A stretch of 7,006 nt of DNA from a bacterium (GCA_020061125.1 JAGUYV010000256.1:1-7006), one strand, 5' to 3'; positions 1-6,295 are shown, counted from the first letter of the stretch. Notes: generated from the letters alone by a model not told the origin. Translations and numbers: made by a program.

Positions 1-860
1 CAATTTCCAGTACGCCCACGGCATTCAACTACTCGGCCGTAGCCAACTGCACGGGCGGCGCGGCCCTGGCCAAATCCGCTTTCGCGGGAACCCCCACGAA
101 CTTCGCCTGCGGAGAAGTGCCGCAGATCACGGCTTCGGTTTCCACCACAAGCCCGCTTCAGGGTATGCCCATAAAAATCGTGGGAACGGTAACTGACGGA
201 GACACAGACACAGATGGCGCTTCGGCCCTGCCCACTTCTGTGACATTGTATTATGTGTCCGGAACTGGCGCCGTGAAGACCGTGACCGCCAGCGTTACAG
301 TGTCCGGAACATCGGGATCATTCCAGGTGGAAATACCCGGAACAGATGTCGTTGAGAATCAGAACATCTACTGGGGCGTCGGCACCGCGGACGCGACCAT
401 GGGCATCGAAGTGTTTGATCCCGCCACATTTGACAAGACCGATCCTATCACAACAGCCGGCACGGAACATACAATACTTGGAACAGACATTAAAGTGGGC
501 ACGGCGCTGGAATTCGCGCCCGGCTGGCTGCCGTATCCCAACCAGATGCCGTTCCGCGCGGGCGGCAACCAGCGCCTGGTCATCGGCTTCAAGATCAACG
601 AAATTTCCGCGGTCACCATGCGCATATACACAACGGACGGGACTCTGATCCGCCAGATTGAAAACAGTTCAACGGATCCCGAAACGGCCAACAATGTGTG
701 CAACTGGGAAAAGGGCTGCTCGTGGGACGGCACCACCTACACCGGCAAGCAGCTCGCCAGCAACGGCCTGTACATCATTAACATTTACGCCATCGGTACA
801 GGCACCAACTTTGCAAATCAGACAATCAACTATACCAAGGGTATAGTGGTGATGAAATAG
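1..860 (+). CDS. Secreted Ig-like protein with FlgD-Ig/type IX-like C-terminal domain, 5' partial
   Basis: The frame is open from base 3 to the TAG at 858-860 (285 codons), and the true start lies left of the window. The GTG at 117 is an internal Val, because the frame stays open upstream and reads as the same kind of Ser/Thr/Ala-rich protein. Fragment residues about 40-150 look like a beta-sandwich (Ig-like) repeat, with an acidic DGDTDTDG loop at 195-218. Residues about 176-285 match the FlgD-Ig/T9SS type A pattern: a YPNQMPF start, then RIYTTDGTLIRQI, a WDG motif, a GKQLASNGLYIINI strand pair and a final strand ending KGIVVMK. Such domains end large extracellular or surface proteins in diderm bacteria. 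Cysteines lie at fragment residues 16, 36, 233 and 239, compatible with disulfides outside the cytoplasm. The overall role is unknown. The domain call is firm in pattern, but choosing between plain FlgD-Ig and a true sorting domain needs a profile search. Confidence 0.75.
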   Translation, partial: ISSTPTAFNYSAVANCTGGAALAKSAFAGTPTNFACGEVPQITASVSTTSPLQGMPIKIVGTVTDGDTDTDGASALPTSVTLYYVSGTGAVKTVTASVTVSGTSGSFQVEIPGTDVVENQNIYWGVGTADATMGIEVFDPATFDKTDPITTAGTEHTILGTDIKVGTALEFAPGWLPYPNQMPFRAGGNQRLVIGFKINEISAVTMRIYTTDGTLIRQIENSSTDPETANNVCNWEKGCSWDGTTYTGKQLASNGLYIINIYAIGTGTNFANQTINYTKGIVVMK

Positions 861-883
861 ACCGAACGCACTGAAATAGAGCC

Positions 884-889
884 GGAGAG
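884..889 (+). promoter_or_regulatory. Ribosome binding site for the PorV-like gene
   Basis: GGAGAG lies 10 nt before ATG 900. A second purine run, AAGGAAG at 893-899, abuts the ATG and is too close to serve. The site supports ATG 900 over the internal Met codons in the signal peptide. Confidence 0.55.
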
Positions 890-899
890 CAAAAGGAAG

Positions 900-1820
900 A
901 TGACGAAACCCAAACTCCATTTGGCAGTGATTCTGTGTTCGATGATGGTATTGTTCACCGGAGCCGCGGCCCGAGGTGAAAAGAGCGAGAACAGATTTCC
1001 GGAACCCGGCGTAAGGCCCGAGGCCATGGGCGGCGCGTTCGTGGCTGTGGCCGACGATGTCAACGCCATTTTTTACAACCCCGCGGGACTCGCGAAAATC
1101 AAGCAGCAGCAGGTTCAACTCACGCACACGGACCTGTTCGGCCTGGGCATTGACTACAACTACATCGCCTATGCGCAGAACCGGCTCGGCATCGCCTGGG
1201 CGCACTACGGGGTTTCCGACGACTTCCTCATGGGCGGCGGCGACTTCTCCAACGACATGTACCTCATCGCTTACGCCTATGAAGTGGATCCCTCGACACA
1301 GGCCGGAATCAACATTAAATGGATGAAAGGCCGGTTCACCGCGCCCGGCGCGCTCGATCAGGATCGCGTGGACGCTTTCGTGAACGGCGTCATGGCCGAA
1401 TCCCTGTCCGACGAAGGCTACTCCGTGGATGTGGGCGTGCTGCACCAGGTGGATGAAATGACCCGCGTGGGTCTCACCGTGCGCGACCTGTTCGGCAAGC
1501 GCGAAACCATCAATTCCCTGCGCCCGTCCGAAGAGGACGAGTTCAAGCCCCGCATCGCCGTGGGCTTCGCACGCAACACCAGCAGCGATTTCATGTTCGC
1601 CCTGGAACTCGAGGGCATCGGTTCGGAAACCGTGATCCATGTGGGCGCGGAAAAGAAACTTCAAAACGAACTCATTCTGCGCGCGGGACTGGACGACGAT
1701 GTGTTCACCGCGGGCTTCAGCTACTTCCAGGACCAGTGGGAGTTTACCTACGCATTTAAGAACAGCGTGAGCCTGGGCCTGGAAAAGACGCAACGCTACG
1801 GCGCCATCTTCCGGTTCTGA
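900..1820 (+). CDS. PorV/PorQ-like outer-membrane beta-barrel protein
   Basis: This is a 306-residue protein. Its N-terminus is a signal peptide: Lys-containing n-region, hydrophobic residues 8-21 and a likely cut after GAAA (about residue 24). Residues 37-65 carry the PorV/PorQ (FadL-like, UPF0164-type) hallmark, with GVRPEAMGGAF, VAVADDVNAIFYNP and AGLA. Alternating polar/apolar strands follow, and the chain ends RYGAIFRF with a terminal Phe typical of barrel assembly signals. Family members sit in the outer membrane; PorV proper is the shuttle that binds C-terminal sorting domains in type IX secretion, while many homologues have no assigned role. Start choice: ATG 900 has GGAGAG at 884-889 with a 10-nt gap and leaves a full signal peptide; the Met pair at residues 15-16 would cut it. 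The gene lies 39 nt after the Ig-like gene, so co-transcription is likely. The family is confident, the function is not. Confidence 0.8.
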   Translation: MTKPKLHLAVILCSMMVLFTGAAARGEKSENRFPEPGVRPEAMGGAFVAVADDVNAIFYNPAGLAKIKQQQVQLTHTDLFGLGIDYNYIAYAQNRLGIAWAHYGVSDDFLMGGGDFSNDMYLIAYAYEVDPSTQAGINIKWMKGRFTAPGALDQDRVDAFVNGVMAESLSDEGYSVDVGVLHQVDEMTRVGLTVRDLFGKRETINSLRPSEEDEFKPRIAVGFARNTSSDFMFALELEGIGSETVIHVGAEKKLQNELILRAGLDDDVFTAGFSYFQDQWEFTYAFKNSVSLGLEKTQRYGAIFRF

Positions 1821-1856
1821 AATGGCGCCGGGCGCCAATCCTGCTTTACATGACGC

Positions 1857-1887
1857 CATCCCTGAATCCCCGGGGATGTTTTCTTTT
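1857..1887 (+). terminator. Putative intrinsic terminator after the PorV-like gene
   Basis: CATCCC (1857-1862) pairs with GGGATG (1873-1878), with one possible extra T-G pair inside. A T-rich run, TTTTCTTTT (1879-1887), follows directly. It begins 36 nt after the PorV-like stop codon and would separate the envelope pair from the ftsE cluster. The stem is short and the T-run has one C, so termination may be partial. The same bases also contain a 12-bp perfect palindrome, ATCCCCGGGGAT (1866-1877). Confidence 0.5.
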
Positions 1888-1898
1888 GTGAAACTGGA

Positions 1899-1931
1899 TC
1901 CGGCGCGCGTGTTGCGCCGGACCGCAACGCG
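1899..1931 (+). promoter_or_regulatory. Two mutually exclusive hairpins in the ftsE leader
   Basis: Hairpin A pairs TCCGGCGC (1899-1906) with GCGCCGGA (1914-1921) across a 7-nt loop. Hairpin B pairs CGTGTTGCG (1908-1916) with CGCAACGCG (1923-1931), with one G-T wobble and a 6-nt loop. They share bases 1914-1916, and the B arms overlap A's loop and lie just past its 3' arm, so only one can form at a time. The region ends 20 nt before the ftsE ATG. No T-run follows either hairpin, so neither is a classic terminator. The pairing is seen directly; a regulatory role is inference and GC-rich chance pairing is possible. Confidence 0.3.
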
Positions 1932-1951
1932 GCGGGGGCAAGAAACAGCGC

Positions 1952-2656
1952 ATGATTCGCTTCAAAAGAGTGCACCTGACATACCCGAACGGGGTGCGCG
2001 CCCTGGAGAATGTTAACATCGAGTTCAAAAAGGGCGAGCTGTGCTTCATCACCGGCCCCACGGGCTGCGGCAAGTCGTCCCTGCTCAAGCTCATTTATCT
2101 TGACGAGTATCCCACGCGCGGCCGCGTGCTTCTGTTCGGAAAAGACACCTACGACATTCCCGCGCACCAGGCCCCGTATCTGCGGCGCAAGGTGGGCGTG
2201 GTGTTCCAGGATTTCAAGCTTCTTCCCAATAAAACCGTGCGGGAAAATGTGTCGTTCGCCCTCGAGGTCACGGGCGCGTCGCGCTATGAAATCGAGCGGC
2301 GCACGCCCCAGGTTTTGGATCAGGTCGGGTTGCTGGGCAAGATTGATCACTTCCCGGCCGCGCTGTCCGGGGGCGAGATCCAGCGCGTGGCCATCGCCCG
2401 CGCCATCGTGAACGAGCCTCTGATCCTGCTCGCGGACGAGCCTACAGGCAACCTGGACCCGGAAACCTCGCTCGGCATCATCACTGTGCTGCAGCGCATC
2501 CAGACCCGAGGCACCACTGTGCTGATCGCGTCCCACGACATTCCGACCGTGGAGCGGTTCGCGCCCCGCATCGTCGCCATGCAGGACGGCGGCGTGGTGT
2601 CCGACAAAGCCGTGACCCGCACCCAGGCCGCGCCGCAACCCAACGAAAAAGGGTGA
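1952..2656 (+). CDS. ftsE: Cell division ATP-binding protein FtsE
   Basis: FtsE is the cytoplasmic ABC ATPase of the FtsEX complex, which powers conformational signalling through FtsX to peptidoglycan hydrolases in the periplasm instead of moving a solute. The 234-residue protein opens with the FtsE-like MIRF...YPNGVRAL region. It has Walker A GPTGCGKSS (35-43), Q-loop VFQD (Gln86), the FtsE-typical PYLRRKVGVVFQDFKLL stretch (75-91), ABC signature LSGGE (138-142), Walker B LILLADEP (157-164, catalytic Glu163), D-loop and H-loop ASHD (His195). All ATPase motifs are intact. The length is slightly above the usual 220-230 because of a polar tail (about 220-234). ATG 1952 has only a weak purine signal (GGGGG at 1934-1938, 13 nt away), but it gives the normal family N-terminus. 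ftsX starts 9 nt after its stop, so the pair is surely co-transcribed. No clear promoter was found in 1888-1951. Confidence 0.96.
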   Translation: MIRFKRVHLTYPNGVRALENVNIEFKKGELCFITGPTGCGKSSLLKLIYLDEYPTRGRVLLFGKDTYDIPAHQAPYLRRKVGVVFQDFKLLPNKTVRENVSFALEVTGASRYEIERRTPQVLDQVGLLGKIDHFPAALSGGEIQRVAIARAIVNEPLILLADEPTGNLDPETSLGIITVLQRIQTRGTTVLIASHDIPTVERFAPRIVAMQDGGVVSDKAVTRTQAAPQPNEKG

Positions 2657-2665
2657 CCCGCCCGC

Positions 2666-3556
2666 ATGTTCCGCAACCTCGTTTACTACTTCAAACAGTT
2701 CTGGTTCAACATCACGCGCAATGTCCTGATGTCGTTCGCGGCCATCAGCACCTCGTTCTTTTCGCAGCTCATCCTCGGGTCTCTGATCCTCGTGGTGTTC
2801 AACATCAACCATATTTCCGCCCAGGTGTGGTCGCAGGTGGAAATCTGGTGCTTCATGGAAACCTCGAACCGAGAGGAAGTGGTGGCCCGCGCCGAGCAGA
2901 TTCAGGAAAACCGCATGGTGCGCGGCCCGGTCGAAATCAAAACCCCGAAAAAAGCGCTCGAAGAACTGGAAAAGGATCTGGAAATCGGGCTGTGGGACAA
3001 GGACGAGGAGAATCCGCTGCCTTGGACCCTTGTCGTGCGCGTGCACGACCCCGACCAGGTGCAGCCCGTGGTGGATTTTCTCATCAACGACCTGGGCTTC
3101 AAAAAGGATGATCTGCGCTATCCCAAGGATGTGGTGCGCAAGATAAACACGGCCAGCATGGTGATCAAGGTGGGCGGCTATTTTCTCACCGTGCTCATGG
3201 CCACCCTCACGCTGTTCATCATCATGAACACGATCCGGCTCACCGTGATCGCGCGGCGCGCGGAAATCCGCACCATGCAGCTTGTGGGCGCCACAAGCTG
3301 GTTCATCCGCTGGCCGTTCCTGCTCGAAGGCATCATCATCGGCCTCACCGGCTCCATGATTTCGGCCCTGATTCTGGGCGTCATGTACTATTTCGGGCAC
3401 GACATGTATATGCGCGTGCTGTTCTTCCTGCCGCACCCCATTGGAACTTTGCAGATGATGAGGATATTATTTACAGTAGCGGTCATATCCGGGTTCAGCA
3501 TGGGCCTGGCCGGGAGCTACATATCTGTCGCCAGATTTCTGGACGAGGACGCCTGA
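2666..3556 (+). CDS. ftsX: Cell division permease-like protein FtsX
   Basis: FtsX is the inner-membrane partner of FtsE; its periplasmic loop binds and switches the cognate hydrolase or activator. The 296-residue protein has the family's layout: a cytoplasmic N-terminus, membrane helix 1 at about 21-46, a periplasmic domain at about 50-165, then helices 2-4 at about 167-190, 221-245 and 264-289. The periplasmic domain holds the conserved ENPLPW followed by a V-R-V strand (116-126). Between helices 2 and 3 lies the FtsX signature, with NTIRLTVIARRAEIRTMQLV (188-207) and GATSWFIRWPFLLEG, the cytoplasmic region that contacts FtsE. Length is near the typical 290-300. An AAAAAGGG run (2646-2653), 12 nt before ATG 2666 and overlapping the end of ftsE, probably serves as the ribosome binding site and suggests coupled translation. 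The coiled-coil M23 gene starts 4-25 nt after its stop, which identifies the likely periplasmic client. Confidence 0.95.
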   Translation: MFRNLVYYFKQFWFNITRNVLMSFAAISTSFFSQLILGSLILVVFNINHISAQVWSQVEIWCFMETSNREEVVARAEQIQENRMVRGPVEIKTPKKALEELEKDLEIGLWDKDEENPLPWTLVVRVHDPDQVQPVVDFLINDLGFKKDDLRYPKDVVRKINTASMVIKVGGYFLTVLMATLTLFIIMNTIRLTVIARRAEIRTMQLVGATSWFIRWPFLLEGIIIGLTGSMISALILGVMYYFGHDMYMRVLFFLPHPIGTLQMMRILFTVAVISGFSMGLAGSYISVARFLDEDA

Positions 3557-3560
3557 CATT

Positions 3561-4700
3561 TTGAAAAGCGAAGCGCACGGAATGACAAAAGCGTTTGCCG
3601 CGGCCGCACTGGTCATGGCCCTGGCCGTGGGCTACGCGCTGCGGCCCGAGTCCGCGCGTGGCGCATCGCGCTCGAATAAGGCGAATTCGTACAACTCCAT
3701 ACAGACACAGATCAAGGCGCTGCGGGGTAAAGTCAAAGCCGCAAAACAGGAAGAGCACGATCTGCTTGCCGAACTCAAGAGCATAGACCAGGGTCTGGAA
3801 CAGGCCACGCGTGAATTGGATCAGGCCATGCTCAAGCTGCAGCGCGCTCGCGCACAGGAAATGCGCATCCAGGGAGAACTCGAAGACGCGCAGGCGCGAT
3901 ACGAGGAATCCCGGGACGCCGTGGCGGACCGCCTGGTCACATACTATAAATCGGGCCGGGCGGGCTATGTTGAAGTTGTGCTCAAGTCCAGTTCCATGGA
4001 GGACTTCATCAGCCGGGCGCACTATGTGCGCACACTGCTCAAAAACAATCGCGTCATGGCCATGAACCTGCGCAAGGAGCGGGATTCCATCAAGGCATAT
4101 CACGATGATTTGAGCGACGCGCGCCAGAAAATCGAAAAAATGGCCGAGAGCATGCGACAGCGCCAGGAAGAAATCGCCATGGAAAAAGCCAAGCGCGATT
4201 ACATGCTCACACGCATCATGGGCGAAAAGCAGTACTATGAGCGCAGCCTCGACGAAATGGAAAAGCAGTCCCAGGAATTCACCCGTTATATCCGGGCCGA
4301 ACAATTGAGCGTGTATGTGCCCGGCGAGTTCAGCGGCCGGCTGATGTGGCCGTTCCACGGCAGGATCACATCACAATTCGGCCATCGCTGGGGCCGCGCG
4401 CACACGGGTCTTGATATTGATTGCCGGACCGGAGATCCGCTGGTGGCCGCGGACAGCGGCATCGTTATTCTCTCCGGCTGGAAGAACGGATACGGCAATA
4501 CGGTTATTATTCAGCACGCGGGCAACATTTCCACTCTATATGGACACGGAACGCGCAACATTGCGACCAAAGGCGCCAGGGTGCGCCGCGGCGAAGTCGT
4601 GCAACTTTGCGGCAGCACCGGCCGTTCCACCGGCGACCACCTGCACTTTGAAGTGCGCGTGAACGGCGTGCCGCAAAACCCCATGGGCTACCTGCGCTGA
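3561..4700 (+). CDS. FtsEX-linked coiled-coil M23 (LytM) peptidase, EnvC-like
   Basis: This is a periplasmic protein of up to 379 residues. A signal peptide (hydrophobic AFAAAALVMALAVGYAL, 11-27) is followed by long helical coiled coils (about 45-120 and 170-245). Between them lies a segment (about 123-165) like the EnvC/CwlO/PcsB regulatory region, with YYKSGRAGYVEVVL and SSSMEDFISR. The C-terminal M23 domain (about 262-379) has HTGLD (His281, Asp285), YGHG (His329) and HLHFE (His360, His362), so all zinc and catalytic positions are present and it can be predicted to cut peptide cross-links. E. coli EnvC and NlpD, by contrast, have degenerate sites and only activate amidases. Position after ftsX makes it the probable FtsEX client. 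Start: TTG 3561 (GAGGA at 3544-3548, 12 nt away) or ATG 3582, which lacks a good ribosome site but gives a cleaner signal peptide; both keep the mature protein. Cys288 and Cys350 both lie in the catalytic domain. Confidence 0.92.
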   Translation: MKSEAHGMTKAFAAAALVMALAVGYALRPESARGASRSNKANSYNSIQTQIKALRGKVKAAKQEEHDLLAELKSIDQGLEQATRELDQAMLKLQRARAQEMRIQGELEDAQARYEESRDAVADRLVTYYKSGRAGYVEVVLKSSSMEDFISRAHYVRTLLKNNRVMAMNLRKERDSIKAYHDDLSDARQKIEKMAESMRQRQEEIAMEKAKRDYMLTRIMGEKQYYERSLDEMEKQSQEFTRYIRAEQLSVYVPGEFSGRLMWPFHGRITSQFGHRWGRAHTGLDIDCRTGDPLVAADSGIVILSGWKNGYGNTVIIQHAGNISTLYGHGTRNIATKGARVRRGEVVQLCGSTGRSTGDHLHFEVRVNGVPQNPMGYLR

Positions 4701-4755
4701 AGCCGCCCGCACAAATGCATCGCCCCGCATAAGCCATTCCGGCTCGACACGAAAC

Positions 4756-4759
4756 GGAG
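4756..4759 (+). promoter_or_regulatory. Ribosome binding site for the S41 protease gene
   Basis: GGAG lies 10 nt before ATG 4770 and favours it over the second in-frame ATG at 4791 (Met8). The 69-nt gap after the M23 gene (4701-4769) shows no convincing terminator or promoter, so readthrough from ftsEX is likely. Confidence 0.5.
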
Positions 4760-4769
4760 CTTTCACATT

Positions 4770-6239
4770 ATGGAACGCAACACGCGCACCATGACCATCA
4801 TCACGGCCGGGCTGATTCTCATCACCGCCGGGTTCATCATCGGCATGGTCACGCTTCCGCACATTGGATTTTTCAACAACAAGGCGCGCGCCCTGGGCTA
4901 TGACTCTCCGTCCGCCACAAACAATTTCGGACTGCTCTACGAAGTGCGCGACCTGCTCGAAGACAATTTCGTGGAAGAAATCGGCAAAGACACGCAACAG
5001 GAAATGGTCTACGGCGCAATCCGGGGCATGCTCCGCGGCCTGGATGACGAATACACGCGTTTCATGGATCCCAAAGCCTACAAAAATATGTCCATCGAAA
5101 CCAAGGGCAAGTTCGGCGGCGTGGGCATCCTCATCGGCATCCGCCGCAACCAGCTCACGGTGATCTCGCCCCTCGAAGACACGCCCGCCATCAAGGCCGG
5201 ACTTAAAGCCGGCGACATCATCATCAAAATTGACGGCGCATCCACCGAGGACATGGCCCTGGACGACGCCGTGGCGCGCATTCGCGGCGATGTGGGGCAG
5301 CAGGTGGTGCTCACCATCTGGCGCCGCGGCATTGACGCCGCGGGCAAGGATGTCACCATCATCCGCGAGGAAATTCAGCTCAAAAGCGTATCCAAAAGCA
5401 AGGTGCGCGACGACGGAATCGCGTACATCGAACTCAACGGATTCAGCCGCACCACGGCCGACGACCTGGCGCAGAATCTCATTGACTTCAAGAAAAAAGG
5501 CGCCAAGGCGCTGATCCTGGATCTGCGATTCAATCCCGGCGGCCTGCTCGACTCGGCTGTGGATGTATCCAACCTGTTTTTGAACGAAGGCCCCATCGTA
5601 CACCGTGAAGGCCGCAACAAAGACAACCGCACCTACTACGCGCAGCGCGGCAAGCGCGTGTGGGACAAGCCCATGGTCGTTCTCGTGAACGAATTCAGCG
5701 CCTCGGCTTCGGAAATCGTGTCCGGCGCACTACAGGACCACGGCGTGGCCACAGTCATCGGCGAAACCACATTCGGCAAGGGCCTGGTGCAGACCGTGTA
5801 TCCGCTCACCGACAATTCCGCAGTGCTCATCACCACAGACAAATACCTCACGGCCAAGCGCCGCGACATCAACAAAAAGGGCATCACCCCGGACATCGTC
5901 ATCAAGGCCGGTGATGTGGATGCTCACGAGGCAAGCGGGGAAGACGCATCCATGGCCCCGGACAAAGTCGGCAAGTTCCCGGTCGGCAAGCCCACCAAGG
6001 GCGACGGCGCCATCATTTTCAACGGACTGCCCCGCGCCGATGTGGCGTTCTTCGAATTCAAGGGACGCAAGTTCGTGGAAGTGGACGACATTTCCAAGAT
6101 GTTCGATGTGGCCATGGATTACGACAAATCCACAAACACGCTGGATATCGAGCAGCGCGCCGAAGATCTCAAGGAAAATGAAAACGATCCGCAACTGGAC
6201 AAGGCTGTGGAATTCCTGCTCGACAAGATTAAGAAATAA
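4770..6239 (+). CDS. ctpA: S41 family carboxy-terminal processing protease (CtpA) with stalk-like insert
   Basis: This is a periplasmic serine protease of the CtpA/Prc family. The 489-residue protein has an N-terminal signal anchor or signal peptide (hydrophobic about 9-28), a helical region (about 50-105), a PDZ domain (about 112-203, with GLKAGDIIIKIDG) and the S41 catalytic core (about 205-380). In VNEFSASASEIVSG the catalytic Ser is Ser312; Lys337 in TFGKGLVQ lies 25 residues on, the family's usual Ser-Lys distance, with Gln341 after it. The core closes with KKGITPDIVIK. A typical CtpA then soon ends in a DPQL helix; here about 90 residues (381-471) intervene before NDPQLDKA. Within them residues 413-462 resemble a copper amine oxidase N-terminal (stalk) domain. 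Family members degrade or mature envelope proteins, including murein hydrolases. The position after the M23 gene fits such a role (inference). A terminator-like hairpin begins at 6241. Confidence 0.93.
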   Translation: MERNTRTMTIITAGLILITAGFIIGMVTLPHIGFFNNKARALGYDSPSATNNFGLLYEVRDLLEDNFVEEIGKDTQQEMVYGAIRGMLRGLDDEYTRFMDPKAYKNMSIETKGKFGGVGILIGIRRNQLTVISPLEDTPAIKAGLKAGDIIIKIDGASTEDMALDDAVARIRGDVGQQVVLTIWRRGIDAAGKDVTIIREEIQLKSVSKSKVRDDGIAYIELNGFSRTTADDLAQNLIDFKKKGAKALILDLRFNPGGLLDSAVDVSNLFLNEGPIVHREGRNKDNRTYYAQRGKRVWDKPMVVLVNEFSASASEIVSGALQDHGVATVIGETTFGKGLVQTVYPLTDNSAVLITTDKYLTAKRRDINKKGITPDIVIKAGDVDAHEASGEDASMAPDKVGKFPVGKPTKGDGAIIFNGLPRADVAFFEFKGRKFVEVDDISKMFDVAMDYDKSTNTLDIEQRAEDLKENENDPQLDKAVEFLLDKIKK

Positions 6240-6240
6240 C

Positions 6241-6281
6241 CGGACCGGTTTTCTGCGCGCCTCGCCCGCCCGGTCCGTTTT
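6241..6281 (+). terminator. Putative intrinsic terminator after ctpA
   Basis: CGGACCGG (6241-6248) pairs perfectly with CCGGTCCG (6270-6277), giving an 8-bp GC-rich stem with a 21-nt loop, followed by TTTT (6278-6281). It begins 2 nt after the ctpA TAA and ends just before the next gene's ribosome binding site. The large loop and short T-run make it a moderate-strength candidate. Confidence 0.5.
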
Positions 6282-6283
6282 CC

Positions 6284-6289
6284 GGGAGG
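6284..6289 (+). promoter_or_regulatory. Strong Shine-Dalgarno site for the MEMO1-family gene
   Basis: GGGAGG lies 6 nt before ATG 6296, the best ribosome binding site in the window. It fixes the start of a gene that has no stop codon within the window. Confidence 0.7.
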
Positions 6290-6295
6290 CGCATC

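Noticed and set aside
117-119. GTG 117 as the start of the first gene
   Set aside because: The same frame is open back to base 3 with similar composition, there is no ribosome binding site, and no signal peptide follows the GTG.
1823-1837. TGGCGCCGGGCGCCA inverted repeat right after the PorV-like stop as a terminator
   Set aside because: It has no T-run after it; the T-rich hairpin at 1857-1887 is the better candidate.
669-1859. Antisense open frame of 396 codons across the PorV-like gene
   Set aside because: It mirrors the coding strand of a gene with a signal peptide and family motifs, and has low-complexity His/Ala/Val-rich composition without domain signs.
1866-1877. Perfect 12-bp palindrome ATCCCCGGGGAT as a protein operator
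   Set aside because: A palindrome of this size is expected about once or twice by chance in 7 kb, and it is better explained as part of the terminator-like hairpin.
1822-2016. Small + strand open frame of 64 codons between the PorV-like gene and ftsE
   Set aside because: It runs through the terminator-like hairpin and leader hairpins, overlaps ftsE by 65 nt in another frame, lacks a ribosome site and has no recognisable features.
1796-3436. Long antisense open frame of 546 codons across ftsE and ftsX
   Set aside because: It lies opposite two unmistakable genes, its product is His/Asp/Arg-rich with no recognisable motif, and such frames arise from third-position G/C bias on the real strand.
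4701-4769. AGCCG...CGGCT and ATGC...GCAT pairings in the gap before ctpA
   Set aside because: Stems of 4-5 bp with long or irregular loops and no T-run are not above chance.
4536-5603. Antisense open frame of 355 codons across the M23 gene end and ctpA
   Set aside because: It lies opposite the conserved M23 and S41 domains and shows only composition-driven sequence.
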